A stretch of 64,000 nt of DNA from assembly GCA_030770425.1 (NCBI GenBank), contig JASJFT010000156.1:1-64000 (forward strand), in the 5' to 3' direction. The notes beneath the pieces are model-generated. The model did no database searches, was not told the DNA's origin, and was given only the letters and a program-made list of their open reading frames with translations. Numbering within the stretch: the first letter of the stretch is position 1; each line of letters starts with the position of its first letter. The translations under genes and the position numbers were made by a program. The stretch comes from Darksidea phi. Lineage: Eukaryota > Ascomycota > Dothideomycetes > Pleosporales > Lentitheciaceae. This document shows, piece after piece, positions 1 to 11,190 of the stretch.

Positions 1-480
1 GGGGAGGGGCGGGGCTCTAATTTTTTAGAAAAAGAAAAAACCAAAAAAAAAAACAAATTATTTCTATTTTTTTTTATAAATTTTTCGAAATATTTAAAAA
101 TAACTACTTTATTTATTATTTTATACTAGCTAGAACTTTTATATTCAAATTCTATAATTTAATAACTAATTATGTAAGAAGCTAACAGGTAGGGTAGGAT
201 AGCCTTACTAGTAGAGCTTAGCGGCTGGCTGAGATCCAGCTCAGTAGCTAGCTAATGCAGAGCTCACTAGCTGGCTGATATCCAGCTCAGCGGCTGGCTG
301 ATATCCAGCCCAAGATACTGCGCTGAAAGATCAGCTGAAGCGGCGAGTAGAGAGTGCGCGGTTACACCATTACGCTGCCAATAAACTGGGCCGCCGTGGC
401 TAACCCGTTGGCGTTGGTTGCCTTGTTGACGCCGGTGTAGATAGGCAGCAGGGAGCATATTCACATTTAAAAGACCTGAG
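1..480. repeat. AT-rich edge and GCTGGCTGA-type repeat relic
   Basis: The first ~200 bases are extremely A+T rich, with runs of A and T, as in RIP-mutated repeats. From about 215 to 310 there are imperfect repeats built on agctggctgatatccagct and gcagagctca. The same words occur in both arms of the long-TIR element at 62457-63091, so this is probably a decayed member of that family. I see no gene here. The pyranose oxidase start codon is at 589. Confidence 0.55.
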
Positions 481-588
481 TCTTCTTCTTCGAGTTCTTC
501 GCTATTTGTCTATTTGAATCTTATATCTAGTTCAAGTCTTCTTTCGTTCAAGTACTACTGGCTATATTGCTCCATTAAATTAGCCAAC

Positions 589-2632
589 ATGTCTGGGGAT
601 CACAGCGAGACTCAAGCCGACAATGTCGTTGAAACTGAAGTCTTGGTTGTCGGGTCTGGGCCCATTGGGGCCACATATACTCGAAAGCTTGTCGATGCTG
701 GCGTGAAGGTACTCATGGTTGATATTGGTGAACAGTGCGATAGGATACCTTTCTTTGAGGATTCCATCACTAATCGTCAACGTTAGGTCTACGAAGTTTA
801 TCGGTGACCATAAGAAGAACAGCGTTGCAGTCCAAAAGGATATCAGTCTCTTCACGAAGTAGGTTAACACAATCCGCTTTCGAAAAACTCAACAGCTGAC
901 TGTTATTTAGCTCAGTTAAAGTTCGTTACACTCTGCAGAAGTTCTAATCATTTGGTTTTCTAACCTTGACATAGGGGGAATTATCCCTTCTCTCAGTTCC
1001 GGTAGACCAGTCGCATGATACATACCTAGAGCCCGTTTCTTGGGCACCTGCGTAAGTCTTCAACATATCCGTTTCCGCAGTTCTTAACGGGACATAATAG
1101 GCCTTGTGCTTTCATCCACAATGGGCAGAATCCGAACCAAAAAGCATATAACAATCTACCTGCCGCTGCTGCAAGTCGAGTCGTCGGTGGTATGGGGTCT
1201 CACTGGACGTGCTGCACCCCGGAGCAGTTCCCGGGAATCGAACGTTCCGATATCTTCTCTGACCAGGAGTGGGAGGACTTGTACAACGAAGCCAGGAAGT
1301 TCTTCCACACAACAAGCACGGCCTATGACGACTCCATCCGCCACCAACTCGTGAAGAATGTGCTTCTCGATGCGACGCAGGATCGCGAATTCATCAGTAT
1401 GCCGCTCGCTACCCAGCGCAACCAACGCAATAAGGACTACCTCGAGTGGACTGCACCAGCCACAATTTTGGGCGATCTAGCCGACCCCGACTACGATGGC
1501 GGGCTTTTCGAGTTGAAGGCTCAGCACCGATGCACCAAATTGCACAGGAACCAATTCACAGGCCAAATTGAGGGTGCCTTGCTAAAGAATCTCCTTACTG
1601 AGGAGAACGTTTTGGTCAAGGCAAAGAAGTACGTCATCTGCGCCGGAGCCACGCTCACTGCTGGCATCCTCTTCAACTCTGGCTTTAGGCCTGAGGATGA
1701 CTGTCCTGCCTTGGTATGAAAACTCTTTTCCTATGTTTACGTAGATTGCTTACCGTATCAGGGCCACTACTTGACGGAGCAAACAATGGCGTTTTGCCAG
1801 GTCGTGCTCAAGCGAAGCCTTGTCGAGAACGTCATCAACGATCCGTATGATTTGGGATGGACGGAGAAAGTCAAGGAGCATAAGAAACGTTTCCCGAAAG
1901 ACCCATTGCCTTTCCCCTTCAATGATCCTGATCCTCAGGTATGCTCAGTACGCGAATGATAGTGGTTCAGTTGAGGTAGCTGACGACCTTCACAGGTGTA
2001 CACGCCGCTCTCCAAGAAGCACCCGTGGCACACGCAGATCCACCGCGACGCATTCGGCTACGGCGCAGTTCCGCCTGGAATTGACCAGCGCCTGGTCGTT
2101 GACTTCCGTTTCTTCGGCTATGTCAAACCAAAGTATAGCACCTACGTCGAATTCTCTGAAACCATTCAAGACGCTTTCGGAATGCCGCAGGTAAGACATT
2201 ATCGACCAGTGAGACGCATGGTGATGCTGAGAGCCTTTTAGCCAACATTCCACTACAATGTTGACCAAGAAGATGCTGAAAGGACCCATGCCATGATGAG
2301 GGAGTAAGTAGTGTTCACGTTTGTGCATGTCTCTGCTAACCGGTAGCAGCATGGTTAACCTAGCGTCGCATCTTGGTGGTTACGTTCCCGGCGCGGAGCC
2401 GAAGTACCTCGAGCCCGGTTCCGCACTCCACATCACCGGCACATACCGCGCAGGTAAGGAGGACAATGGCGAATCGGTTGTTGACCGCAACTCGAAGGTG
2501 TGGCGCCAGAGGGATCTGTATCTTGGTGGCTGTGGTGTCATTCCGACTCAGAATGCTTGCAATCCTACGTTGACGGCAGCATGTTTCGCGATTGTGGGAG
2601 CGAACAAGATTGTTGAGGAACTTAGAGGCTAG
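589..2632 (+). CDS. pyranose 2-oxidase (GMC flavoprotein)
   Basis: Oxidises aldopyranoses at C2 with O2, giving the 2-keto sugar and H2O2. Nine exons can be joined in one frame: 589-734, 787-858, 911-920, 975-1051, 1101-1713, 1762-1938, 1996-2190, 2242-2303 and 2350-2632. They encode 544 aa, somewhat shorter than the ~620 aa basidiomycete enzymes. Visible features are the FAD-binding GSGPIG near residue 22, the flavin-linking region GMGSHW with His136, the [12 protein letters not shown] block, and the catalytic His478 (ALHITG) and Asn522 (ACNPTLTA). The third exon is only 10 nt but restores both frame and family alignment. The first donor (gtgcga) is non-consensus. There is no obvious N-terminal signal peptide. 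Family assignment is firm; the 5' exon structure is inferred. Confidence 0.9.
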
Positions 2633-2988
2633 AAGGTTTTGAATTATTCCAAGAGTACTGCTTGCAGTGCGATGGGAATGGTGTGGCGGGTTTCAGGACG
2701 CTCTTTAAATTATCGTATACGTAGAGTATCTATGGTGAAATTGAGCTGGATATGCACAGTCTAACTATCTGGAATTAGCGTCATGCTTATTGGCTATACC
2801 CGAGTACTATTCTTTTCCATAAAGCAAAATGCTATCAACCCCATTATCGAACTTACCGGGCTTTCCAGGTCACCGTTACTATCCCATTTAAATTAAGAAT
2901 AATAGATACTAACTAATTCTAAATAATGCTAACCTTAATGTTCGATGTTCGAAACATTACCATAACTTTTAATATATAATATACTAAA
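2633..2988. other. intergenic, 3' side of pyranose oxidase
   Basis: No gene is seen. The right half becomes A+T rich before the repeat copy that starts near 2989. Confidence 0.5.
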
Positions 2989-3190
2989 GCATGCGGCTCG
3001 CCCTCTTTCATGAGGCTCGGGCCGTTACCCTCGCAGTCATGCCATGACGCTTCAGGGAATCACAGGTAATAACTGCAACCAACAACTCCCTTGCGTTTTA
3101 AGGTATTCGGGACGAAATGCCTTTTTATATCACCTTTTTGGGTTATTCCGCGAGTTTGACGACGCGATGGCTGCTACTCAGTCGATTAGG
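2989..3190 (+). repeat. dispersed repeat copy A (5' end of a Tc1/mariner-like element)
   Basis: About 200 bp starting gcatgcggctcgccctcttt. It is matched in inverted orientation at 38984-39172, and its last ~32 bp again at 44093-44124. Most differences between the copies are C/T or G/A transitions, as expected from RIP. The last bases read ATG GCT GCT ACT CAG TCG (MAATQS), which looks like the start of a transposase frame. With the transposase remnant just downstream, this suggests one decayed element. Confidence 0.65.
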
Positions 3191-3280
3191 TAGATACTTT
3201 ACTCTCTAGCCGCCCGCGGATAGCTTACAGGTCTGAGTATGAGTTTAAGGTTAGGAAGGCTATTTATAGTAAGGGCAAAG

Positions 3281-3679
3281 AAGTAGTTAATTAATTTTAC
3301 TATTGTAAGGACGCCCTTAAGCTAAAGCTTTACCTATAAGTAGATAAGATTACGCAAGATGCCAGCAGAGTTGTCTATATTATGGAGGATAATGCTTCTC
3401 CACATGCTAAGGCAAGGAGTCTGTATTAAGGGAGGATATAAATTGTGGGCTAGCTACCTTTCTCGTCAGACCAAAATAGAATTAAACGCCGCTGGGATCC
3501 ACCCAGAGACCGCTTTGAAATTCTCAGAGCTGAGAGTCTTAATGGGCTATTCACGGGCAACAATCAAGCATGAGATCATAGAAGCCTGGGAGCAGCTCCC
3601 ACAGGAGACTATTGATTGGTTTAGGGAGAAGCTTCGGCAATGTTTTGATGATGGAGGCAATAATAATTTCTATGGGTAA
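3281..3679 (+). pseudogene. decayed Tc1/mariner-type DDE transposase
   Basis: From 3358 one frame reads a typical second-aspartate motif, VVYIMEDNASPHAKARS, then reaches a stop (TAA). A second frame, ending at the stop at 3677, carries the usual C-terminal pattern: WEQLPQETIDWFREKL followed by a GGNNNFYG ending. The two frames are offset, and the central DDE region is degraded. The assignment rests on these two blocks, which are typical of fungal Tc1/mariner (DDE_3) transposases. No intact start or terminal repeat on the 3' side was found. Confidence 0.7.
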
Positions 3680-4556
3680 CCGCTGGTGTTGAGCTTTTGC
3701 CACCTATCGGAGATGGCACGTGCTGCGCAGTTTAGGAAGTTGATTGCTCTGATTCCTACACAAGCTAAGTACCTAGCTATATATACAGAGAGAGTCCCCA
3801 GCACAGGCCACCTAGGGACCAGACTTGATCAAGCATTTCCCCATTTTCCTCAATACCACCACGCTAACCGTTGCTTTTAGGGAATCTCCTTATCAAACGG
3901 AGTCCTGAAGCGCTCTGTTGTACAGACAGCCGTGACAGGAGATGTGGCGAATAACATGACTTTTTAACTACCCGGGCGCGTGAGTACTTGCATGCTTTCC
4001 CAGCTGCCATAGCCGTAATCCAGTCTAGCTGGCTTGCCCATCGCATGCACCTTCTCCACCATCCACAGCAACAACCCGGACCCGTTTTCTCGGCGTCTCC
4101 AAAAGTGTGATTCCTGCTCCATAGTTCTCTATCACTCCTCCGTATTTATGTGTCCAATGGAACGCTCGTGAATACGCGTCTTGGCGCTTCGATAATGCTT
4201 ACTCGGGTCCTTTAACGCGAAAGCTAGAAGAGTGGCCGACCCAAGCCCAGCCCATAGCCGATAGATAGGGGATTTGCAAGGCGGAACAGATCTTACGGCC
4301 ACCTTTTCAACATTTCTGCTCGACTGCGGTTGTGTGTCTTGGCTGAAAAGCCTGTTTCTTGCTTTGCTCCTCACCCAGATCTCGTCGACGATTCATCGCC
4401 AAGAAGATGGCGCGCAGAACGGTCTACATCAATGTAATGAATACCGTTCTCACAGGTCTACCTCCTTCCAGCGGGGTCAACTCCTGCATCGAATTTAGAA
4501 GGAAGACCGCTGGTCATGGTAGAATGCTAAGTCTCAGGAACTTGACTTGCACTCTC
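3680..4556. other. intergenic, no gene seen
   Basis: This stretch lies between the transposase relic and the 3' end of the kinase gene. Short frames exist, but none shows family similarity. Confidence 0.5.
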
Positions 4557-7500
4557 TCACCCCAGCTTTTTTGGCCCAGAGCTCTTTCCTCGGCCATATC
4601 CACCTTTGTACGACATCTTTTCATCACTAGACAAAGAGTTCGGACACGGACTACGCGCCGCCGAGGGGGGCAGTCTTGGAAGCGTTGGTTCGATAGGAAC
4701 ACTAAGCAAGCCATTGCTTTCAGGCAGTCCAGGAACTTGGCTATGGTGACCATCAGGAGGCTCGCTGGCTCTTGCCTTTCCCTTGTCCATATTTGGCGCC
4801 GACATCGCCTCGGGAACTTCACTGGCCTTTGTTGTCGGCTGATTGGCAATGGAGAATCTTGCCTTGCGCTTAGGCCTGGGGACGAAACCCGCATTCGGAA
4901 AATCCGGGTGACGGTAGTGATCCGGTCTCCGGTTGACGGGAGTAAAGCCCTGGGATGTTTCCAGCCCCCGCCGTAAGTCGTCCCAATTCTTCTTCACTTC
5001 CATGTACTTGTCCCAAAACTGATCTCGGTTGTGTGGCGTCATGAAGCACAACTCAAATCGGTCAGCTTCGAAGCGATCGAGGTCTTCAAAGTACTGCAAA
5101 GCGGCCGGATCCAAGGGTAGGCCGGCAGGGATTCCTTCATTTAGTTCCTCTTGGGTGGGGCGAACCCATGAAGCAACAAAGTGCGGATCTCTTCCAGGCT
5201 TACTTGGCTCGAAATACAGGACACAGTCCTTCGATTGGTCCTTTCGGATCGCCCAATTCACATCTATCTTAATTGTGCAGATGAATTTATGCCAGTGAAG
5301 GTAGATGGCAACTCGACGCGGTGGAATTTCGCGATACCCGCTTTGGTAGTGAGGCTCTAGGCGAAGGTCTCGGACTCCATCTATCGCATGCGATGAACTG
5401 GAACGCCTCTTTCGTCGACTTTCCGCCGCAGCATCAACCTGTTCCACCCACAGTTGAATAGTGGCTGAGCCTAGCTGGAAAGTGGGTGTCATCTCCTCGG
5501 CTTTTTCTTCGGCGCGTGTCGAGCCAAGTTTGCGCAAGGCATCGTTCCAAATCTTTCCAGTTAGTGGGACGTACCGCTTCAGCCTAAGGGATTGCAACGT
5601 GAAGCTTCCGGTAATATGTTGGGAAGTTAGCTTTGATTGTACCATGCGCGCATCCGCCAACGCGGCTCCGGGAGTGGTTCCAGAGAATGAAAATTGTGTG
5701 TTAGAAACCTCGGATGGATACGTGTGGCTGAAAAACAGGAACCGAATCCACGGTCCTGATGGGGACTGCGATTGCTCCCAAAAGGCGTAGAGTGGAATTA
5801 TTTTGACATAGTCGCGGCGGAAGTTGATATCGACCGGTTGCCGGTTCTGCAGCCGGCAATGAAGTCGCATGTTCCCAGCGTCATTCTCAAACGCCTCCAG
5901 GCATGTAGCTTCCCAGTCTCTGATCTTCTCTGACCAATGCCATAGACAAATACTATTTAACTCCGGTCCCCCGATGATGGACTCGTGCTCGGCGGGAACC
6001 ATTTCCGGGGTTCCGTTAATGGCTGTGTCTGGTAAAGCTTGCTCGATCGCATTTGACAGCTCGCGGACGACACCTACAATGTCTATCCGGGTCTCTGCAT
6101 CTGGATCCAGCATTCTACGAACGAGATGAATTACCTTAGCCAGGAATGTTTTGCTCCTGTCACTATTTTCGAGGCCGGCATCCACGGTGGTTTGCAGGAA
6201 TTCTATGAAGGCTCCAATCTCCCGCTTGAGGACATAGGTTCCTTCGGGCGGCACGCGGTAGAAGAAGCGTTCGTCGACATTCCTTGACCGGGGCGATGCC
6301 GCGCAGCGAGCTTGATCCAGACCACGGAATATTACATTACCGGGCTTAGTGGAGCCTACTAGGCCGGCATAGCCGAGGACAACGAAGGCAGTCACCTCAA
6401 GCATGATGCATCCGAGAGACCAGATGTCGTACTTGCGCCCGCATTCGAGGTTGATGTTTTCGATCTCTGGAGGAGCATATCCATCCGTTCCGAAATGGTT
6501 CGTCACTCGGGGCGTCCCGCCAAACTTGGGATAGGTGAGAGCAGCTTGACCAAAGTCAGTGACAACCTGTCACAAAACAAAGACGTCAGTAGGGGTTACT
6601 TTCGATAGACCGGGGGTTCAGATCTTTAGGTCATGGATTAAAGGGTCTCCTGGGTGGGTAAAGACTTCCAACCTGACCGCGAGATAAGACATGCTGTCAT
6701 GTGCATTGTAAAATACGTACCCATGTACCATCGTCCTCCACAAGAATGTTATCCGGTTTGAGATCGAAATGAATGCATAACCGATCGGGAACCGTCGTCG
6801 TATCGGTCGAAGTTGCGCTTGGGTCGAGACCTTGAATCTTCCTGACGGCTTTCGCAACACCCAGCATTTGCCGCCATGCATTGCAGCGCTCCAAAGGCCC
6901 GCCCCGTTCCTTGCTGTACTCCAGAACTGGATCACGGAGAAGGTGGTCGAGGTTGGTTTTTGCCAGCGGGAAGATAAGGTTCATAGTGTCGCCGAGGCGA
7001 TATGCTTTGATGAGTTTTACAATGTGATCATCTCGATACCGACGGGCGTTCTGAAGGTTTTCTTTTTCCAGATAAGCAACAAGTTCGGTGGTCTCTATTC
7101 TTTTCCGGGCATACTCTTTTACTCCCTTAGCATGCTTGTGAAAGTTAGTGCCAAATTAACAGGGCATGGAGGGAAGCGTACGGGAAACCTTCGATATTCC
7201 GGGTAGATCTTGAATGCAAAGACTTTACCATTTGCTCCTTCCGAGGTCCATCGGCCTTTGCTGTCGAGCTTCCGTCCAATCTCGCGCTCCTCTATGAAGG
7301 GAAGAACGGCGTCCTTGTGATAGACAGAATAGTCGCCGGAGTTCATATGTGGAATAGCAAACTTCGGAACTGCAGTAGCAAATTCGCTAGCGAACCTCCG
7401 AAATCCACTCGGATCACGTTCGTTGAAGCCCTCGGTATACAATTTAAGATTCTCTCTCGAAAAATCGAAAGGTCGTGATGCAGACCCCTCAAGGTAAAAG

Positions 7501-7865
7501 TCATTGCAGCCTTTGTCTAGGAAGCCAATGATCAAAAGTGGATGGCCCGCATAAATGAGTAATCCAAAGAGGCCATGAGCGGATGTGGTAGGCTCTTCCG
7601 ATGTTGAGCCTCTTCCTGTGATGCGACGAACGTAGTCGACTGGATCCGGGTTTTTAAACAGAGTGGCGTCTGACCGGCACTGACTGCAGATGCACCGGAG
7701 AATTTCCTCTATCTTTCCAGTTCTGAGGGGCGTCGACTCTGTGAGGTAGGACCGGAGGCGGTCCAGCGGAAAGAAACTCTTCGTCGGCACGTCATCTTCG
7801 AGATCTTCGTACTGCAGCTCGATTAGGTCATCTCGTGCGGCTCTACAAACGGAAGCTACCGCCAT
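4557..7865 (-). CDS. protein kinase domain protein with long C-terminal region
   Basis: Exons (minus strand) 7865-7182, 7134-6721 and 6566-4557 are all phase 0 and give 1035 aa. The kinase domain covers about residues 205-480: a glycine loop EGANGKV (~209), Lys219 in FAFK, catalytic loop HFDLKPDN (Asp352, Asn357), DFG at 370-372, YAPPEI in the activation segment and DIWSLGCIMLE. All catalytic residues are present, so it should be active. The first ~200 residues and the ~550-residue C-terminal part match no domain I can name. The last ~110 residues are basic and Pro/Ser rich and look disordered. The first intron has a perfect CACTAAC branch site. Substrate and pathway are unknown. Confidence 0.85.
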
Positions 7866-8228
7866 GGTGGGCTAGCAAGAGCTATTGGAGGGCATCGGGG
7901 AGGTCGGCGACGATATGGGATGGCGCTCACGCGTTTTACGTCAAAACAATGAGGCGGAAGTATTGGCCAATTAGTCAGCCCACACAAAGGTCTTTATCAA
8001 CCGAGGAAACTTGTACAGAATACGATCGATCGAAAGTGGCAGAGGAGGCTTAAACTGACGAGCCTGAGATTTGGTCGAAGGGGAAGCAGGCGTCACAGAT
8101 GGCTGCCTGCGCCGTAGAATATGCCTTGTTGGTCCCACAGCATTCGCCTAGCCATGCAGCGACCGCGCGTGAGGCGGACTTCTCCATCCCGCGCGCATCA
8201 ACCAATTACTACGTTTCGCGAACCCCCA
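7866..8228. other. intergenic, no gene seen
   Basis: 363 bp lie between the start of the kinase gene and the 3' end of the CorA-like gene, both on the minus strand. It should hold the kinase promoter. No clear TATA box or repeat is seen. Confidence 0.5.
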
Positions 8229-9935
8229 CTACACCTTTTCGCCCACGGGCTTCTGCCTAGGCGCTCTTCGCCGGTGAAACCCTTGCAAGACTTTTGGGGG
8301 ATCCAAGCACAACCAGAGCCCAAATGTAAGCGCAAACAAGATGAATGTCAAGACTGCGAAAATCCACATTTCCGAAGCAAAGTTTAGTGATGCTGGATGC
8401 TTTGCAGAGTCTACTTGGAGATAACCCATGCTCAGAAATTGCTGTTTATATGTTACCAACGCTTGCTGGATGATGGGTAACATTAACGGTGGTACTTACA
8501 GCTACAAAAGAGGCTGGAAGGTACACCATGGTCAGGATGGTGATCTTCGTCAGCTGCCTAGCATCTCTCTGCGATTTGCTGGTAAGCTTGACCATGTTCT
8601 TGCTATCCATATCTGCAAGCCGAGCCATTTCGTTCGAATTTTCGCTACTGGTCTTGAGTGCGTCTAGCGCCCGAAACGAAATGATGTCTTGCATCTTCTC
8701 GAGTATTAGCGTGAGCGCCTGGGAAGGATGCGGAGGTCGCTTACGAGGCCCGAGCCGCTGCGGGTCCGCTCTAGCAGGTTGTCCGCGCGTGTTCTTTGCA
8801 GCCGCAACTCCTCAAGGAGGAGGTCGACTTTGGGATTAACGGTCGCGGACTGGAAACCTTCGCAGACGCGCACATTAGCACCGAGGATATATTTTGCCAT
8901 ATTCATCCGATCGTGTATGACCTGGATGTCTTGGAAGTCGCTGTACTCTATGGTCAATATCGGCATTTTACTGTTCTTCTTGACCTGGGAAACGTGGGCT
9001 TTTGAAACCTAAAGAATGCTGTTAATTCATGTCGAAGCTCACAAGCGAGTCAACTTACCAGCTGACCGAGTTGCAAATCCCAAAAGTTCAGATACCATCT
9101 CCATTGCCATGTCGTATGCGAGAAGGCGAGCATGAAAATATCTAGTTGGGTAGGTGGAGCACCAGTGCGAAACTGTGCATCCTTCAATCGTTGTTGGAAA
9201 GACACCATTGGGTTGAGAAGGATGAACGTATCGCTTTCTGCATTCTCGTCGCGTTGATGGTATAGGCCCAACTGTCGAATCGACCATGGCTCATCTGAAT
9301 CAGTGCGGCCGTGCTTCTCAACATTCTTCAACAGGCAGCAGAATTCTGCTTTCTTTGTCAGTTCTCCATTGGGACATCGGTAACGCAGGTCCAGGTTACC
9401 TTTGATTCCAGCCCGCTCCCAGCGATAGCAGCCCCCAAGGGAGTCATTCGACGGCGACGTGGACTTCCCAAAGGCGCAAAGCACGTCCACGATTGCTGGG
9501 AAGATTTTAAAATGGCTGATCAGGAGCCGTATTCCATTCTCCGATATCGTTAGACGATCCCAAGAGTACCGCTGCGGGACCAAACTGTCGGAATTAGTTC
9601 GATGGCTTCTAACGTTTTTTTAGCCTCACATCAGTCTGCTACCCTTGTATGCCGAAGTACGGAGATACGCCTGGAGATCTGCCTCATTGGTGAAGATGTA
9701 ATCTATGCGACGTTAGCGTCGCGGGTTGCTGCCTGCTGACATTGGTCCGCTACGACCATAGGTTACCTTTGTGCCCTACTTCGACGACTTTTACCTGCAG
9801 TTCGCCCTCTGGGACAAAGAGCCGATTCGCGTTGCTGTCGAGCAGGCTCTCGTAGTGTGTAGTGTCAAAGAGGTATGGATCACAGTGCGTCGTACTGGTA
9901 AGCGAAAGTGCCGGATCGGTTGCATCAGCTGTCAT
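8229..9935 (-). CDS. CorA-like transporter domain protein
   Basis: Six exons (minus strand): 9935-9767, 9702-9630, 9584-9059, 9008-8745, 8697-8500 and 8441-8229. All joins keep frame and give 480 aa. The long soluble N-terminal part carries a PMVSFQQRLKDAQFRTG block and helical segments (residues ~260-390). Two C-terminal membrane segments follow, around 393-413 (KITILTMVYLPASFVA) and 436-458. This is the architecture of the fungal CorA-like proteins, in which helices lead into a two-TM pore unit. I do not see a canonical GMN motif after the first TM segment, so metal transport cannot be assumed. It probably sits in the plasma or an internal membrane. Confidence 0.75.
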
Positions 9936-11090
9936 CGCGGAGGCTTGGGGATCGCGTTAGCCCTACAAGACTTTTCACACAAACAGGCTGCAATATTATC
10001 AGAAATCGCAGCCAGAAAGAAGAGTCGATTGAGCGCCGTCTAATATTATACTGTTCCGATATTTCTTTCCTCTCATCTGCTTCCTCTTCTCGTGTCTTCA
10101 CCGGATGATCAAGCCACCGGATTGTGCCATGCGGCACACGCCGCCCCGTGCGGAAGGGTGGGCAGTCTATCGCTTCCGCCTTCCCAGCTGATGGCCAGTT
10201 GATCCTATTATTCAATGGCATTAGGACACGAAAAGAGGCTGGTTCTCAGCAGGATTGTTTCTCTCCTGTAGTTGATCTAGTTCGGCCTCGGACACTATCA
10301 GCCCAGTTGTACGAAAGGGAAAGCCATGAGACGAACTTCACTTAACTCCCGCAGCGCCGTGAATATGATCCGATTGTCTCGCGCGAACTTTGCATATGAG
10401 TACTCTCAGCGGCTAAGCGCGATTAAGTCGAAGAGTCACATACCTCGCATTTCCATTCGCTTCCAAATTCGCCGAACCGAGAATTCACGTAATTCTCGAG
10501 GACTATCTTTCGGATGTATCTTTGAGGGCGTCAGTGCCGGATTGCGGGTGCTAGATTGCGGACGCCCAAGTACCTTCGGCTGATCACTTGGACCTGGTAT
10601 TCGCCTCTGTTGTGATCCGCCATGCTTGCGAAGCGAAGACGCCTGGGCAAATTTCAACCATTTATTCTTTGGCCATGATGCGCCTTATGCGGCTTTTACG
10701 GTCTTGCCCTCGTCAGTGTAGGTCACCTGACTGTGCGAGCCCAACAAGGCGGAATCGACGCAAGGCAGCTATGGATGAATACGCGAGTGCATATTCAAGC
10801 GTTGTACAGGTGTCCTATAATTCTATACTGAGCAAAATAGGTGCATCGAGCGTTTCAGCCGACCGCATTCTGAGGTGGGCCCGCAGGCGACATTTCGGTG
10901 GGGCAAAACTGCCTGGCTGCTCCGTCAGGCGTGAAAGAGCCGCATGAGAAGGACTCTTACATGCCGAAGCGAAGTGCGACGCGCATGGAGGCGGTGGCTC
11001 AGCTCTCGTCCTGTAGTACCGCCGGGAGTTCGTATTCCCCACGCTGATGCCTTCCAGCTCATGCAAGACGTATTTCCAGTCAGCTTAATT
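9936..11090. other. intergenic, no gene seen
   Basis: About 1.15 kb lie between two divergent genes. Several frames of 80-120 codons are open, but none resembles a protein family and none has plausible splice partners. It probably contains both promoters. Confidence 0.45.
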
Positions 11091-11113
11091 GCCGTCGTAA
11101 TTATTACGACGGC
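11091..11113. repeat. perfect 11-bp inverted repeat upstream of the permease gene
   Basis: The arms gccgtcgtaat and attacgacggc flank a single T. The centre is about 90 bp before the permease start codon. It could be a binding site for a dimeric regulator or a hairpin in the 5' UTR. The function is not known. Confidence 0.6.
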
Positions 11114-11190
11114 GATCGCTAGTAGTTGGGCGAACAGGCAGCTTCCTGAGCCCACCGCAGAACCGCATCTTTCAAATCGGATTACCGAAA

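Noticed and set aside
4359..4976. 205-codon plus-strand frame
   Set aside because: Opposite the C-terminal exon of the kinase gene; no family similarity.
10588..10947. 119-codon plus-strand frame
   Set aside because: No family similarity, no start context or splice partners, and unlike neighbouring genes in composition.
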